Shown here: positions 24,014 to 35,307 of the stretch, piece after piece
Numbering within the stretch: position 1 is the first letter of the stretch
Layout of the letters: each line of letters begins with the position of its first letter
Assembly (NCBI GenBank): GCA_020631735.1
Contig: CM036215.1
Span: 17,820,346-17,884,345 of the forward strand
Source: Saccharum officinarum
Taxonomy: Eukaryota > Streptophyta > Magnoliopsida > Poales > Poaceae
Length of the DNA stretch: 64,000 nucleotides
Direction: 5' to 3'
Position numbers and translations under genes: made by a program
The notes under the pieces: generated by a model
Told to the model about the DNA's origin: nothing
What the model saw: only the letters and a program-made list of their open reading frames with translations
Database searches by the model: none

Positions 24014-25422
24014 GTATTGTTCTTATTAGTTTATATTTGTTTGTTATGCATGTATGTATGGATGCTTTGTGTGGTGCTGTTTGATCTCGAGTAGATTGTG
24101 AGCTATATGTTTGTGATCCGAGAGCAGCACTTTGAAGATCAAGACCATAAGCAATACTCGGAAGAAGGCAAGTATAATATGTGGCTCCTTAACTCCTATT
24201 CACAATTAATGCAACCATAACCGTGTGTCTAAATGAACTGCCTACAATTTACTACCTTGTTATTGTCCACCTTAAATCCTTGTTTACCTATGGGTTATGC
24301 ATGTGGGTAGTTGTGTTAAGCTTGCTCTACCATAATTAAAGATCTATAATCTTGATTAATGATCTCTGCAATTGATATTAAAAGATATGTTTTAGGAACA
24401 TGGAACCAAGGGCTAGAGCATTGGGTTTTTATGGTGCTCTGGTTTCTCTCCGTAAGGACTTAATCTTTAAGCGGCAACCCAGGACTTATCGTACAACCTT
24501 GAGGACTATATAGCTCTGGCCTTAGCTAAGTAACATGATCTATTCTAGTTCGTGAGCAGCTTACCAAAAAGGGCAAAAGGGTGTACCATGATGGGTATGG
24601 GTCTCATCCCTAAGGTGTGTACTATGCCGCAAGGATGAGTGATGTTCTTGGAGATGGGGTCCATAACACTTGGGAGATGGAATCCTTAGCAGTTGCTACT
24701 TATTAGAACAACTTGGGAAAGGCTTCGTAGTGTACCCTGCCGCACTTCGTTCATATAGGTGATATGGGCCTTGGAAACACTAGCATATGGGAATCACAAC
24801 TCATGGGAAAAGTTGTACAACCTCTGTAGAGTGTTAATTAAACTGTTATAATAACCATGCTCTTAGTCATGAGCGGCCTAGATCCTTTCTGATTAGATAG
24901 TTACTTGGATGGTTTGGGTTATGATTAAAATTGTCGATATCTCTAATCATTCACATTTGTCAGCCTAAGCATTTCTTAGTTACTTAGACTTAATAAAATA
25001 AAATGTGACCAACTAAAAGTGCTTACCACAGTTTAGCCGTGTCAAGCCTTTGAGCCTACATCACCTCATGTTATGCTTGCTAAGCGGTAGTTGCTTAATT
25101 ACGCTTGTTTTATGTCAATACTTTGGCAAAATCCCGGATGGGTACCAGATGAAGGTCCTTCTGTGGAGTTTTTCAAGAGGTGTTAGGCTTGTGATCAATG
25201 AGTTGATGATTTCTGTGGTGTTGGAGGCTTCGCCATAAGGTTAGAGATTAGTATATTATGTGATGTAAGACTGTGTCTTTTGTAATGAGTATCTATACGC
25301 TATGTAATAAAAGCATTGTCTTTGATATTACCCCTCCATTTGTAACTATATGTGTGAATTTACTTTCTAGGCACACATATGGTATGTACCTAGTTTTGTC
25401 CTTAGAACTGGGTGCTATAAAG

Positions 25423-25434
25423 TGGTATCAAATA
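25423..25434 (+). other. Primer-binding site (initiator-Met type, decayed)
   Basis: TGGTATCAAATA follows the LTR after three bases. The usual grass Gypsy site is TGGTATCAGAGC, complementary to the 3' end of initiator tRNA-Met, so the first eight bases match. Confidence 0.6.
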
Positions 25435-26340
25435 CACAAGCCTAGTTAGAAAATGGTCATTTAAGGTTTATAACTTGCTATGAAATCCTTGTTCTATAAA
25501 CCTTGCTATCTTCTTCTATATTATATTCCTACCCTTGTTGTTCATCTCCTCCTTGTTACTTGTTTCAAATCTTGTTCTTGCCTTCACTCCTTGCTTTGAT
25601 ATGCTTTTAGAACTATCTCCTACCACATTCTTGTGCAACATCAAGATGGATCCTTAGAGTTTGGTATCGTGAGTAGAGTCAATGAGTCCCAATGCTCAAA
25701 TTGTGAACCTTTAATGTTTGAATGATTGTCTTAATCCTTATTCTTGTTTTGGATTTTGGATCTTTTAAAATGATTGCAATGATTTTGTGGATTAGTTTCA
25801 CAATTTCACTTACATATAGTGTTAAGGCATAAGGATTAATGATTAGATAGTTGGGTTGGATTTTTCTCGTCTCTGCGCGTGTTGTTTTTCTGAGCAGTCT
25901 GTGTTAATTGGGTTAGATCTCCAAATATGGACGCCCAAAAGTCATGAAAGTTTTATGGATGAAAATAAACTTCTGTATCTTTCATATGCCACTGTAATCA
26001 CCTTTGTATCTGTTATGCTTTGGGAGTTATGATCTTTGCAAGTTGAAGTTTCTGCACTGTGTGGGAGTCTGAACAGTTTCGGTTGTGTCCTGTTTTGGAC
26101 TAACTTCGCCTCCGAATCTGGGACAGTGTTCTATACGAAAGTTGTAGGGAATTTCATAAGCTTTCCAGCCATATAAGGCCCATCTTCATATGATTTCTGG
26201 AACTCAAGATATATGACTGTTTTTCTGAACGGTTGTTGTTAGTTCTCGTCCAGAAAATATCAGATATTGACTGTTTTATCAAGTAAATGACTTCAGGATC
26301 ATGAATTTCTACTAATACTTGTGCTACATGTTGCAAACAG

Positions 26341-27180
26341 ATGGTTGCTTCCAGGAGAAATGCTTCAAGTGGCGTCAGAAGGAATACCCCCAATGCTAAT
26401 CCACCACCACCAAATCCTCCATCTATAGAGCAAGCTTTGATGATACAGACTCAACTCTTATAGAGCAAGCTCAGAATGTGTACAACAACTGGCATCAAGC
26501 ATCACCTCAGGACAAGTGTGGTGAATTTATGGAGGGACACCCGCCGACATTCTCTCATGCAAGCGACCCACTAGAAGCTAATGATTGGCTTAGAGCTGTG
26601 GAGCGACAACTTAACATAGCCCAATGCGATGACCAGGAGAAGGTGTTTTTTGCTTCCGGTCAACTTCAAGGAGCTGCTTTGGACTGGTGGGAATCATTCC
26701 AATTAGGGCAACACGATGCAAATTAGATTAGTTGGGATGAATTCAAGACTGCTTTTAGATCTTACCATGTTCCTGCTGGAGTGGTGATGATCAAGAAAAG
26801 GAGTTCCGCAACTTGAAGCAAGGCTCCATGTCGGTGTGTGAGTATCGTGACAAGTTCACTCAGCTATCACGCTATGCTCCAGGAGGGGTGGATAATAATG
26901 TTAAGAAACAAGAGCGCTTTCTAGAAGGACTGAATGATGGACTTCAACTGCAATTGATGACCGTTGTATATGCCGACTTCTAAATATTGGTGGATAGGGC
27001 CATTGTGATCCAAAACAAGCGTTGGGAGATGGAAGAGAAGAAAAGGAGAATTCAAAGCCAATCCACAGGTAGCAACTAGCAACACACGCCCCGTTACACT
27101 CCCCAGCAAAAGCTCCAGCAGAGGTACCAAGAACCAACTGGTCAGCATGGTACCAGCAAGAGCAGCGATTTCAATGAATT
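26341..27180 (+). pseudogene. Gypsy gag remnant, interrupted
   Basis: A decayed capsid gene of the element whose LTR ends at 25419. An ATG at 26341 opens a Pro-rich N-terminus that hits a TAG at about 26459. The gag capsid domain is readable afterwards: PPTFSHASDPLEANDWL, then ALDWWESF with the conserved WW-F, a TAG near 26725, then a frameshift near 26800 and a run ending in RFLEGLNDGL and LVDRA. Reading stops making sense at about 27180, just where the zinc knuckle should begin. No protease, RT, integrase or 3' LTR follows, so the element is truncated on its 3' side. Non-functional. Confidence 0.75.
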
Positions 27181-28107
27181 TTGTTGGAAATGTAGAAATA
27201 ATATGTATAGTTATGAATAATATTTCTGCCGCCTCCTACGGAGCAGACATGTTTGTCTCGGGTGCATGCTTGTGTTGCATCTTTTATATGCATAGAAAAA
27301 GCATGAATAAAAAGGAGATAAAATAAGATTCTCTAGAGAATATGGCTAAGAAAATACTAATGCTTGGTCTTAATTATACATTTGTATGAAGTTTTATTTT
27401 TTTAGGTAGTGTGCCAGGTTCGGATTCTTCTAAATTTAGTAGGATGGCCTAGTGCACTGAAGATGTAGTGGGATGATGTGAAAACAGCCAGCGTTGCCTC
27501 ACACTCGGGAAATTACAATCATTCCAATACCTTTGTTGCCCAAGCTGCTAAGGACCCCAACGTGACGCTGTAGAATTATCTCTGTGCAAGGACCTGGCCC
27601 GGTCACTAGCTGGGCATGACCGGAGTTCATACGTACGTGCTGCCATTGTTTTGGTTGCATTTTGCTTGGGTTGGGTCAAAGTAACGTTGGGTTGGGTTGG
27701 GTTGGGTTGGGTTGGGCAGTGCCTTTTTTTTTCAAGAACAGTGATGTAAATTTTCTTCAGTGATTTGTCGCAACATGCATGCATATTCCAAAACAATGGA
27801 ATCAAGGTATTAAAACTGAATGTGCCACCCCTGATGAACAGCCGAGACAACCAGAAATGGATGAAAAAACTGCTGCCTCTATTTTCTATGACGACCACCA
27901 GGAAAAACACAGCCTCTGTTGAATAAGCAATTGGCTTCTCATAGTTCTAAACTCGCAATCACCATGGTATGATTGTTCTATGTTTGTGCCTTTCTAGTAA
28001 GTATGAGTGGAATTATTGAACTGCGGTTGCTTGCTATTCTTGAATGAATGATCGAATTGAATCACATCTAGTGACTACTAATGCACAACCCTTTCACCCT
28101 GTTCCAG
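27181..28107. other. Intergenic stretch with a pentanucleotide microsatellite
   Basis: There is no gene here that I can support. A (GTTGG)n run of about six units lies at 27686-27716. The rest is mixed-composition sequence without element boundaries I can define. Confidence 0.5.
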
Positions 28108-28215
28108 TCTTCTTCTGGTGGGTACATGGTGGCTTTCGCCGGGAAGAAATACGCAGCGAGGTCACCACCGGTGTTTGTCACTAACATCTCATACACAGTG
28201 ACCGGCTTTACCCTG
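28108..28215 (+). pseudogene. Orphan exon, possibly from an expp1-like gene
   Basis: A 108-bp open block with a good acceptor (TTCCAG before 28108) and donor (GTGCGC after 28215), phase 0 at both ends, encodes 36 residues including GGYMVAFAGKKYAAR and SYTVTGFTL. The composition and spliced look are those of a real plant exon. From memory the sequence resembles the small secreted expp1-type protein family; that is a weak identification. I see no partner exons within 1 kb on either side, and a foldback element starts 57 bp downstream, so this is probably a gene fragment. Confidence 0.4.
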
Positions 28216-28271
28216 GTGCGCCCACGAACTGTAGAACCTTTTGCAGTTGTTCACAGTTCTGAAAAGGGATA

Positions 28272-28455
28272 ATTAACTTGGGTTGCATTTTCTCTGTTCG
28301 TTTCGCTGAAATTTGGCTTATGGTGCTGCTTATGCTGAAATGTTGTGAGAGGAAAATACTGTTCATTCGCTGAAAAGTACTGCTGAAGTAGTGCTCCAGA
28401 ACAAGACATTATAAGCCAAATTTCAGCGAAACGAACGGGGTGAACCCAAGTTAAT
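28272..28455. mobile_element. Foldback MITE with arms of nearly 50 bp
   Basis: The left arm (28272-28320, ATTAACTTGGGTT ... CGTTTCGCTGAAATTTGGCT) and the right arm (28410-28455) are almost perfect inverted repeats around a short loop of about 90 bp. The GTTCGTTTCGCTGAAATTTGG block is typical of a grass hAT-like MITE. A transcript could form a long hairpin. Confidence 0.7.
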
Positions 28456-28901
28456 GAAAAAAGCAGATCAACTAGTGACCGGCATGCATTCGAAAAGCCA
28501 GACGATGAGCTATATATGCTCTCCAGTAGTTAATCCAACAGCAGCACAGCGACACGCCGAGACAGACAAATTCTTGGAAACTTGTCTGCACGATGGTCAT
28601 TGCATTGGGGGTGTCTTCAGTGCACTGTGTCGACAATTCTAACGCGGCAACTACAATATCGGTCAACATACCTCCTCGGCATTTTCTCAGTTGTCGCTAT
28701 ATCCACACGTTGTACTGTTATATAGTACTATGTTCTTCTAATTGAACTGATCTTGCCAGTTAGAGTATGCCTAATAATAATAAAATCCACTGCTACCTGT
28801 ACATATATTTATAGGTTATTTTTATAGTAGTTGGCTACTAGGACATATTTCATTATTAATACATGATCTACTTTCTTCTCTCAAAAAATTTATAAGAGCT
28901 T
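28456..28901. other. Intergenic stretch without a gene
   Basis: AT-rich sequence; the part from about 28755 to the LINE target site has MITE-like texture that may resume after 40870. No coding signal is seen. Confidence 0.4.
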
Positions 28902-29400
28902 ATGTGTCAGCTAGATGGGAGGCCCCCGCGTCACCCCCACCCGGCGACTCGGGCGGCAAGCCGTAACCCTAGCCGCCGGTCTCTCTTCCTCCTTTCTCTG
29001 GTCACGCCGCTGCCGGAGCTGGCCGCAGGCAAGGCCGCTCGGCTGGCTAGGATGGCGGCGGTGAGGCCCTCTCTCCCTCGAGTGTGGCGGCACGCGCAGC
29101 AGCCAATCGACGGTCTCTCTCCTGTGCGAGCGGCGTGGATCTCGGCGGGGAGGACTGCCATGACTGCGGCGGCACCGGCTGGTGCCCTAGCGGCGCAGGG
29201 GATGACTACGGGGTCCTCCTTCGCGTGTTCCCTTCTCCAGATCTTGTCGTCGGCGGTGGCATCGGCCGACTGTCGATCCGGAACTCAGGCAATTCGATCC
29301 GGTGCTCAGGCGGCCCGATCCGGTGCCCAGGCGGCCGGGTCCGGGCAGCTAGCTGGCCGGACGGTGTGGCCGGCGGTGGCGGCAGTGGCCGGTGCCGTAA

Positions 29401-32400
29401 TGTCACACCCGGTTTTAAGGACAAAACCAGACATACACCATATGTGAAATAAAGAAGACAAATCTCACATATAGCCACAGATAAGTGGAATATCAAAAGA
29501 CAAATGCTTAATATACATAACACAATAGTATAAAATATACCTTAAAGAGCAACACAGCGGAAAGACAACTCTGAACACCGGGTGTAGACCTCACTCCAGG
29601 ATCAAACTAACTGGTTGATCACAAGCCTAACAATTCCAGAATCTAACAGTCTGGCACCCTTCCTGAGATGTGGGGAAATAGCAAGAGTGAGTCCATGTCG
29701 AACTCAACAAATATAACATGGGGTTCATGAAGCTCAAAAAGTTTGACACGGGTTTACTGCAATAGCTTTTAGTGAGTCATCTCTTTAACAATTGAGTAGC
29801 AACAAGTTTACCAAAATCCCAAATAACCTCATGATCATGTAAACGAGAATAATGTATAGCAAGAAACAATAATCATTAGTGAGCATCAATATCATCAGTA
29901 TTATCATTATCATCAGTGTTCATCATTTATTCTGTAAGGGTCCAAGGCCACTCGTGACCGTGAGCATGGCTGTTATAACAGTTTTACACTCTGCAGAGGT
30001 TGTACACTTTCACTGTGAGTCGTGATTTACCCTTTCGCCCGAGGTAGCTAATCTCTTGACCCACTTCCAAGGAAGGTCGGCAGGGTTCACTATGAAGCCT
30101 TTCAAAGGTTCGTCTAACAAGTTAGGGCCATTAGATTCACTCGGCAAACAGATGTAGAGCCCCCCTTCCAAATGGCACAATAACGCGCAGCCTATACACA
30201 TAAGGATAGAGGCCGCACTATACCCGATTCGTCAAGCCGTTCTTACGCCATGAAGGAATACCTCTAACAAGCTAGAAAAGGTCCTCATACTTGACTAAAG
30301 CCAGAGCCATATAGCCCCCACAGTTGTACTGTAAGTCCCGGATGTTCGCTTACAGATAAGTCCTTAAGGAGAGAAACTAGAGCACCATAAAAACAACCAA
30401 ATATGCTCTAGCCCTCTTGAGCCATGTTTCTATAAAGCATCTTTTAAACGTTTATTGCATATACCATTAGTCAAGTTACAGATCATGGTTATTTATCTTG
30501 AGCACTAGCATAAATACTACCCAATGCAATGTCCCATGGGTGTCAAGGTACAAGATACAAAAACTAGGATATCCCTAATGGTAACAAGGTAGACACATGC
30601 ACATGAATTAAGTATATTAAAGATGAATATGAAACAAGGATAATCCCATGCTACACTTGCCTTAAACACCGATCTTTCGGTAAGCTTTAATCTTCAACGT
30701 TCTTCTTCTTCTTGATAACCTCGTATATCTCACCGACTGGACTTGATCAATAAATCACCACACACACATCGAGAAATCATACACGAAGCAAACAATAGAT
30801 CTATATTAGAACATGACACCAATCATACAAAAATAAATAAAAGAGTTTGAAACACGATTCTACGCATCACTACGAACACACAGACGCGAAAAACACACTA
30901 ATCAGAGCTACGGTTGAAAAGATACATCTACCGAAAGATTTGCTCATAGGAGAAAATATAAAACTATTAGCTTCATGAGTTTTAATAACATATATAAAAT
31001 ATTTTATAAATACTATATATGGAATTAAGTCAAATTTAGATTCAAATTATAAAACTAAAGTAAAACAAATCATATTTTATTTACAAAACCCAGTTGCATA
31101 ATTATTAATCAAGATATGATTTAAACAATAAAATTTCAGAATTAGTAATATGGTAAACACTGTCACTAACGCGTAGATCTCGTTGCTATGAATCTAACGC
31201 AACTCGAATGAGCTAAAACGGATCTAAAACGTAGAAGATATGATTTAAACAAGATCTACTTTATTAAAGTAATAGATTAAATCTCACATCGGAACTTAAA
31301 GATAGAAAACCTAACCAACAGTAACACTAACAGTATAACAAGTTTGTAAAACTCTTCTACCCATTACTACGATCACATAGACATAAAGATCACGAAATTT
31401 GGATTTAAAACGTAAAAGTTATGAATTTTCTAAGATTTCCTATAGATAAATAATTACTTTAATATAAACTCGAAAATAAATTATCTCAAACCTACTGTAC
31501 AGTTCTATAATCATGTAGAGCTCGCAAATACGAATCTAACGCAATTTAAACGAGTCAAATCGGAGTTAAAACGGATAATTTATGACTAAAATAAACTCAG
31601 TGGCAAAACTGTAAATATCAGAAAACGTGTTTTTCAATTACCGAGACGAAATACGCTTTCCACAGATCAAAACGTATTTTCGGAAGTTACACGATCAAAA
31701 TACGCTTTACAGAAAAGAAAACGTAAACCGGGAATACGCTTTGGACTGCGGGTTAAGAACTTAAAAACTTCAGGGTTTCTTTTACAAAACTACAAGCGAA
31801 CCGGTATGTTTTAATTCAGACCGTTGGATTCAAAATCAACGATCCAGATTGGATCGGGAAGGGAGCCGGCGGCGCTCCGGCCGGAATCGGGCCCGACGAC
31901 GACTCTCCGCGGCGGCGCCATGGCCGGGATAACCTATCTCGCGCTACGGAGCACGAGCTTACGAACGGAAAACACAGGGAGAGAGAGAATGGCATGGCGA
32001 GCTCACCCCGCGCGAAGATGGGACCGGAGGATGACCGGAAGGCGGTGGCTAGCTCGGCAAGGCGGCGGTGGAGGCGGAGCTTCGACAGTGGCGCGTCGAG
32101 ACGACTAGAGCGGCTCCAAAAGGATGGAATGGGGGCGGAATAGTGCGGGGGTCCCGTTTTTATAGCCCGGAGGCGGCCTCAAGAGAGGAAATAGGGAGAT
32201 TGAGCCGCGGATTCGATCGGTGGAAGAAGGAAAACGACGGTGTTCGTTTTTGGAAAGCGCCGGAGGAAGGAGAAGGAAAGGGGAAGAAGACGCTGACAGG
32301 CGGGTCCCACATGTCGGCGACTCGGAGAGGGAACGGCCGCGCGCTGGCTTGGCGGGCCGCGGTGGCTGGGCTTGGCCCACGCGGGCGAAGGCGAGCGCTG

Positions 32401-32736
32401 GTGCGGGAAAGATGGGCCGCGCGCGGGGAGGGCAGGCCGAGCTGTGGGCTGCGGTAAGAAGCGGCCCGAGAAGAAAAGAAATTCCTTTCCTTTTTCTTTT
32501 TTCTAATTTTTCAAAGCCAAATTTCAAAGAATTTTCAAATCCAAATTGAATTTGATCAAACCACTCATCTCAAAAATTTAAATGCAACAGCATGAGTGCA
32601 CAAACATGTTTCTACTCTTATATTTGATTTTAAGTTTATAAAAATTATTCTTATTCTAAATTTACATGCTCACAAAAATATATAAAAAATCATATTTTTC
32701 CTATTTTTCATTTCTTCAAAATTTTAGGGTGTTACA
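29401..32736 (-). repeat. 3' LTR of the young element
   Basis: On the minus strand it reads from TGTAACACCC at 32736 to CGGGTGTGACA at 29401. The promoter TATA (TATAAAAA on the minus strand) lies at 32157-32164. GC-rich DNA at 31840-32460 holds open frames on both strands that occur identically in the other LTR; they are not host genes. Confidence 0.92.
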
Positions 32737-32749
32737 ATTCTACCCCCTT
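32737..32749 (-). other. Polypurine tract of the young element
   Basis: The minus strand reads AAGGGGGTAGAAT directly before the 3' LTR, the expected position and composition of the plus-strand priming site. A second similar run (TTTTAAGGGGGGTAGCC on the minus strand) lies internally at about 34438-34455. Confidence 0.75.
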
Positions 32750-33119
32750 AAGATGAATCTCGTCCCGAGATTCGGAAGATGATGACAAAAGAGATAGGGA
32801 TAGTTCGTCTCTAGATTGTTCTTTACTTCATCGTGTAGTTCCATCGTCTTGATAAGAATTCCGTCTTACTTTGCATACATGTAACTAATTCCAAGATTTT
32901 TGACAAATGCTCCAAACAATACTCTGCGACTTTCCTATAATATGAATTTTCTTCCTTAAAATACTTATCTTCCAACAGAGCCTGACAAATCTCTTAGTGA
33001 GAAGGAATTTCTACTACCAACCTTCAAAACATTAATGATTCTAGTCAAGTTGCTCAAATTTGGAATACGATTCTTAATCCTTGGTGTCACCCGAACCTTC
33101 TTAGCATTATTCTCCATTG

Positions 33120-33367
33120 CTAAGGGTATCGGCTGCGACTTTTACTTCTCCAAGCAATAGCACTTTTCCAAGTCCTAATCCATTTCATTTCAAAAGGCAG
33201 TACTCCATAGTGGAAAACTCCAGATAACACGTTAGGTAATTCAACCCACACTTCCTTAGTTGACTTAATGAACAAGGTACTATATTTTTCTTCTTGCATA
33301 AGGACACATCCCACACCTTGATAAGGTGCATCATTGTAGATATGAAACTCTTGTCTGGATCTGACAA
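33120..33367 (-). pseudogene. RNase H remnant of pol
   Basis: On the minus strand the text YNDAPYQGVGCVLMQ matches the Gypsy RNase H start (usually YSDASYQGLGCVLMQ). After a frameshift, SQLRKCGLNYLTCYLEFS matches the later part (SRQLRKHEQNYPTHDLELA). One catalytic Asp has become Asn in the DAS-equivalent neighbourhood and the frame is broken, so it is dead. It lies directly downstream of the second protease frame, meaning RT has been deleted between them. Confidence 0.6.
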
Positions 33368-33399
33368 AGCTAATACTTGGGTTTTACTTCAACCTTTTC

Positions 33400-34212
33400 T
33401 TAGACTCCTTCAAACATTTGCCTGAGGTCTCTTGATCTAAACGAACTTAAAAGCTTCTCCAAAGTTATTTGTTCCTCTGCTATGACTCCAGTAAACTCAT
33501 GGTCCACTTTACTATCCTTGGTGTACCTATCTTCTAATTGGTCATTCTCATCTCCCTCAGGTAAAAGTCGACCACCTTGATACTCAATTCTTTTCCTTGA
33601 CGGTGTTGTTAAGAGCATGGTGCACCGAGTACCATGAATCACTCCTTTGTGTGCACAGAGCCATCCATTACCAAGAACCACGCGAATTTTAAATGACTCC
33701 AACACAATGAGTGTTGCGGTGAAGTTTTCTTTGTTTATGACAAGACTGACATTCGGGCATATCTGATCTGCCTGCATTTCTCCCACTGGGGTTTGAACTA
33801 GCAAAGGCCTCCTCATTGGACACTTCACCATCTTGCACGTCTCTTCCATGTCGGCGGAAATGAAAGAATGCGAAGCACTAGGGTCAAATAAAGCAAAAAC
33901 TTGTACTGAGCTTACTTGAGTATAACCTCCCACTACTTTGGTAACTCCATGAATTTTATCCATATCCACATTGCTCAGTCTTCCATTGACATAGTTTAGC
34001 TGCGCTTTGCTTCCTTGAGCAGGCTTCTTATGGGCTTTCCTTTTTCGCTTTCGTTGTTGTGGATTCTGACTTAGTTCACTCCCAACTTGCTCTTCAACAT
34101 TGTTGTTTTGATAGTGCTCGGCTTCATCATACCCATAACATCCTTCAATGGCAGAAACATCAATCTTTTCCCACATACCAATGCGAGACGTCATATATGG
34201 CTCCTGAGTCAT
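33400..34212 (-). CDS. Second gag/protease-type frame of the young element (270 aa)
   Basis: ATG at 34212 on the minus strand. Residues of about 55-65 are Lys/Arg-rich (RKRKRKAHKK). A retroviral-type aspartic protease domain follows: ALFDPSASHSFIS (about 107-119), then a ψ-loop-like LVLGNGWL-type segment (RVVLGNGWLCAHKGV), then RIEYQGG. The canonical catalytic triplet D-S/T-G is replaced by D-P-S. It has no zinc knuckle. The domain is clearly related to, but strongly diverged from, that in the frame at 35308-36489, so it is not a recent tandem copy. Whether it is translated or active is unknown. The end runs into the RNase H remnant region. Confidence 0.6.
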   Translation of the reverse strand: MTQEPYMTSRIGMWEKIDVSAIEGCYGYDEAEHYQNNNVEEQVGSELSQNPQQRKRKRKAHKKPAQGSKAQLNYVNGRLSNVDMDKIHGVTKVVGGYTQVSSVQVFALFDPSASHSFISADMEETCKMVKCPMRRPLLVQTPVGEMQADQICPNVSLVINKENFTATLIVLESFKIRVVLGNGWLCAHKGVIHGTRCTMLLTTPSRKRIEYQGGRLLPEGDENDQLEDRYTKDSKVDHEFTGVIAEEQITLEKLLSSFRSRDLRQMFEGV

Positions 34213-35307
34213 GAGACACTACACTTCCTGTCATCAAGTGACCAACATCAGCAATCACGACCAAGTATAGATGATCATAATCATGAACTATCCAAAAGGA
34301 CAACTCTTGTCTCCATGGATCCAAAATTATCAACCTTGTTCACAGAACATTTTTGCTCAAGAGTGGCAACTCAATCATGGAGACTAACCCCAATACTTCA
34401 ACTAAAAAGTTCAATCTTAATAATCCTTCTTTACATTGGCTACCCCCCTTAAAATAAGAGACACTAAATAGGGTAGCTTTGAACCTTTTTCTTCTAGATG
34501 AGCTACTTAGCATAAAAGTGTTCTGACATCCCAATGATACTCTTGTGTATGGGTAAGAACAAGAAATCTGAAATTTCTCACGAGCAGAAAATCAGCAGTG
34601 CAGTAAAACAGCTGTAACTCTCATTCTGTTAATCCAATGAAGCTGTAGTTTACACCGATGGAAAGCTTATAAAATTCTCTACAACTTTCTTATAGAACAT
34701 ACTTCCAGATTCTGTAGATAACTTGGTCGAAAACAGCACATAACAAACTCTGTTCCAGGTTTCAGACAGCACAGTTGCATCGTCTTGTGATTTTTGTATT
34801 TCCCAAATCAAAACAACTATGAGGGTGGTTCTTGCATTTAGAGATAGATGTTGAAGTCCACTCTTGTCCAGAATTCTCTCATGATTTTTGGTATTTCAAG
34901 AACAGAGATATAAGTTGATAAAGACAGGCTGCTCCGAAAGACAAGATATAGAAAGCAGGAGATAACCAAAACCCAGCTATTTATTTCATTAATCCTTATA
35001 CCTTATACATATAAACTAAATGAAATCATGGTCAAAACCCACGAGATCATTCCACTCATTACAAAATTCCAACTCAAGCATAAACATAAGCACAAAGCAA
35101 CTAAACACTTAAATGTTCATTAGCCACACATTAAGACGACTCAACTTGGCTACTAACGGTTTTATTACACGGGACATAACTCCTATTCCTTAAACATGGT
35201 GTGATTGTAGCAGCATCCAGAGTAGATAACGTCTCTTACATTCCTTATTGCTTCATATGGACATCTGAATCTCTGCATCCCTCTTTACCATTCTTATAAC
35301 TCATACC
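34213..35307 (-). other. Internal non-coding spacer between the two gag/protease frames
   Basis: About 1.1 kb without coding capacity. On the minus strand it resembles a Gypsy leader between primer site and gag (compare the texture of 25900-26340), and near its end it has a polypurine-like run (34438-34455). This suggests the internal region was built from two element copies joined by recombination. Confidence 0.4.

Larger units (their letters stand above)
21530..25419 (+). mobile_element. 5' LTR of a truncated Gypsy element (contains a nested solo LTR)
   Basis: It starts TGTAACACCC at 21530. The 3' end is placed at 25419 (GGGTGCTATA, a decayed form of the usual TTACA end) because an initiator-Met-type primer site follows at 25423. 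Removing the nested LTR (22764-24018) leaves about 2.6 kb. A promoter TATA (CTATAAAT) lies at 22103. Part of 24420-24790 resembles, inverted, the LTRs at 29401 and 36771, so these families are related. Short open frames at 22000-22700 are leader sequence. Confidence 0.6.

Noticed and set aside
23502..24094. Three overlapping Arg/Pro-rich open frames on the plus strand
   Set aside because: They are produced by the 50-bp tandem array in a solo LTR; the period rotates the same peptides through all frames. There is no gene structure.
31824..32549. Open frames repeated at 39197-39922
   Set aside because: They are identical pairs because they lie in the two LTRs of the young element; this is promoter/leader sequence.
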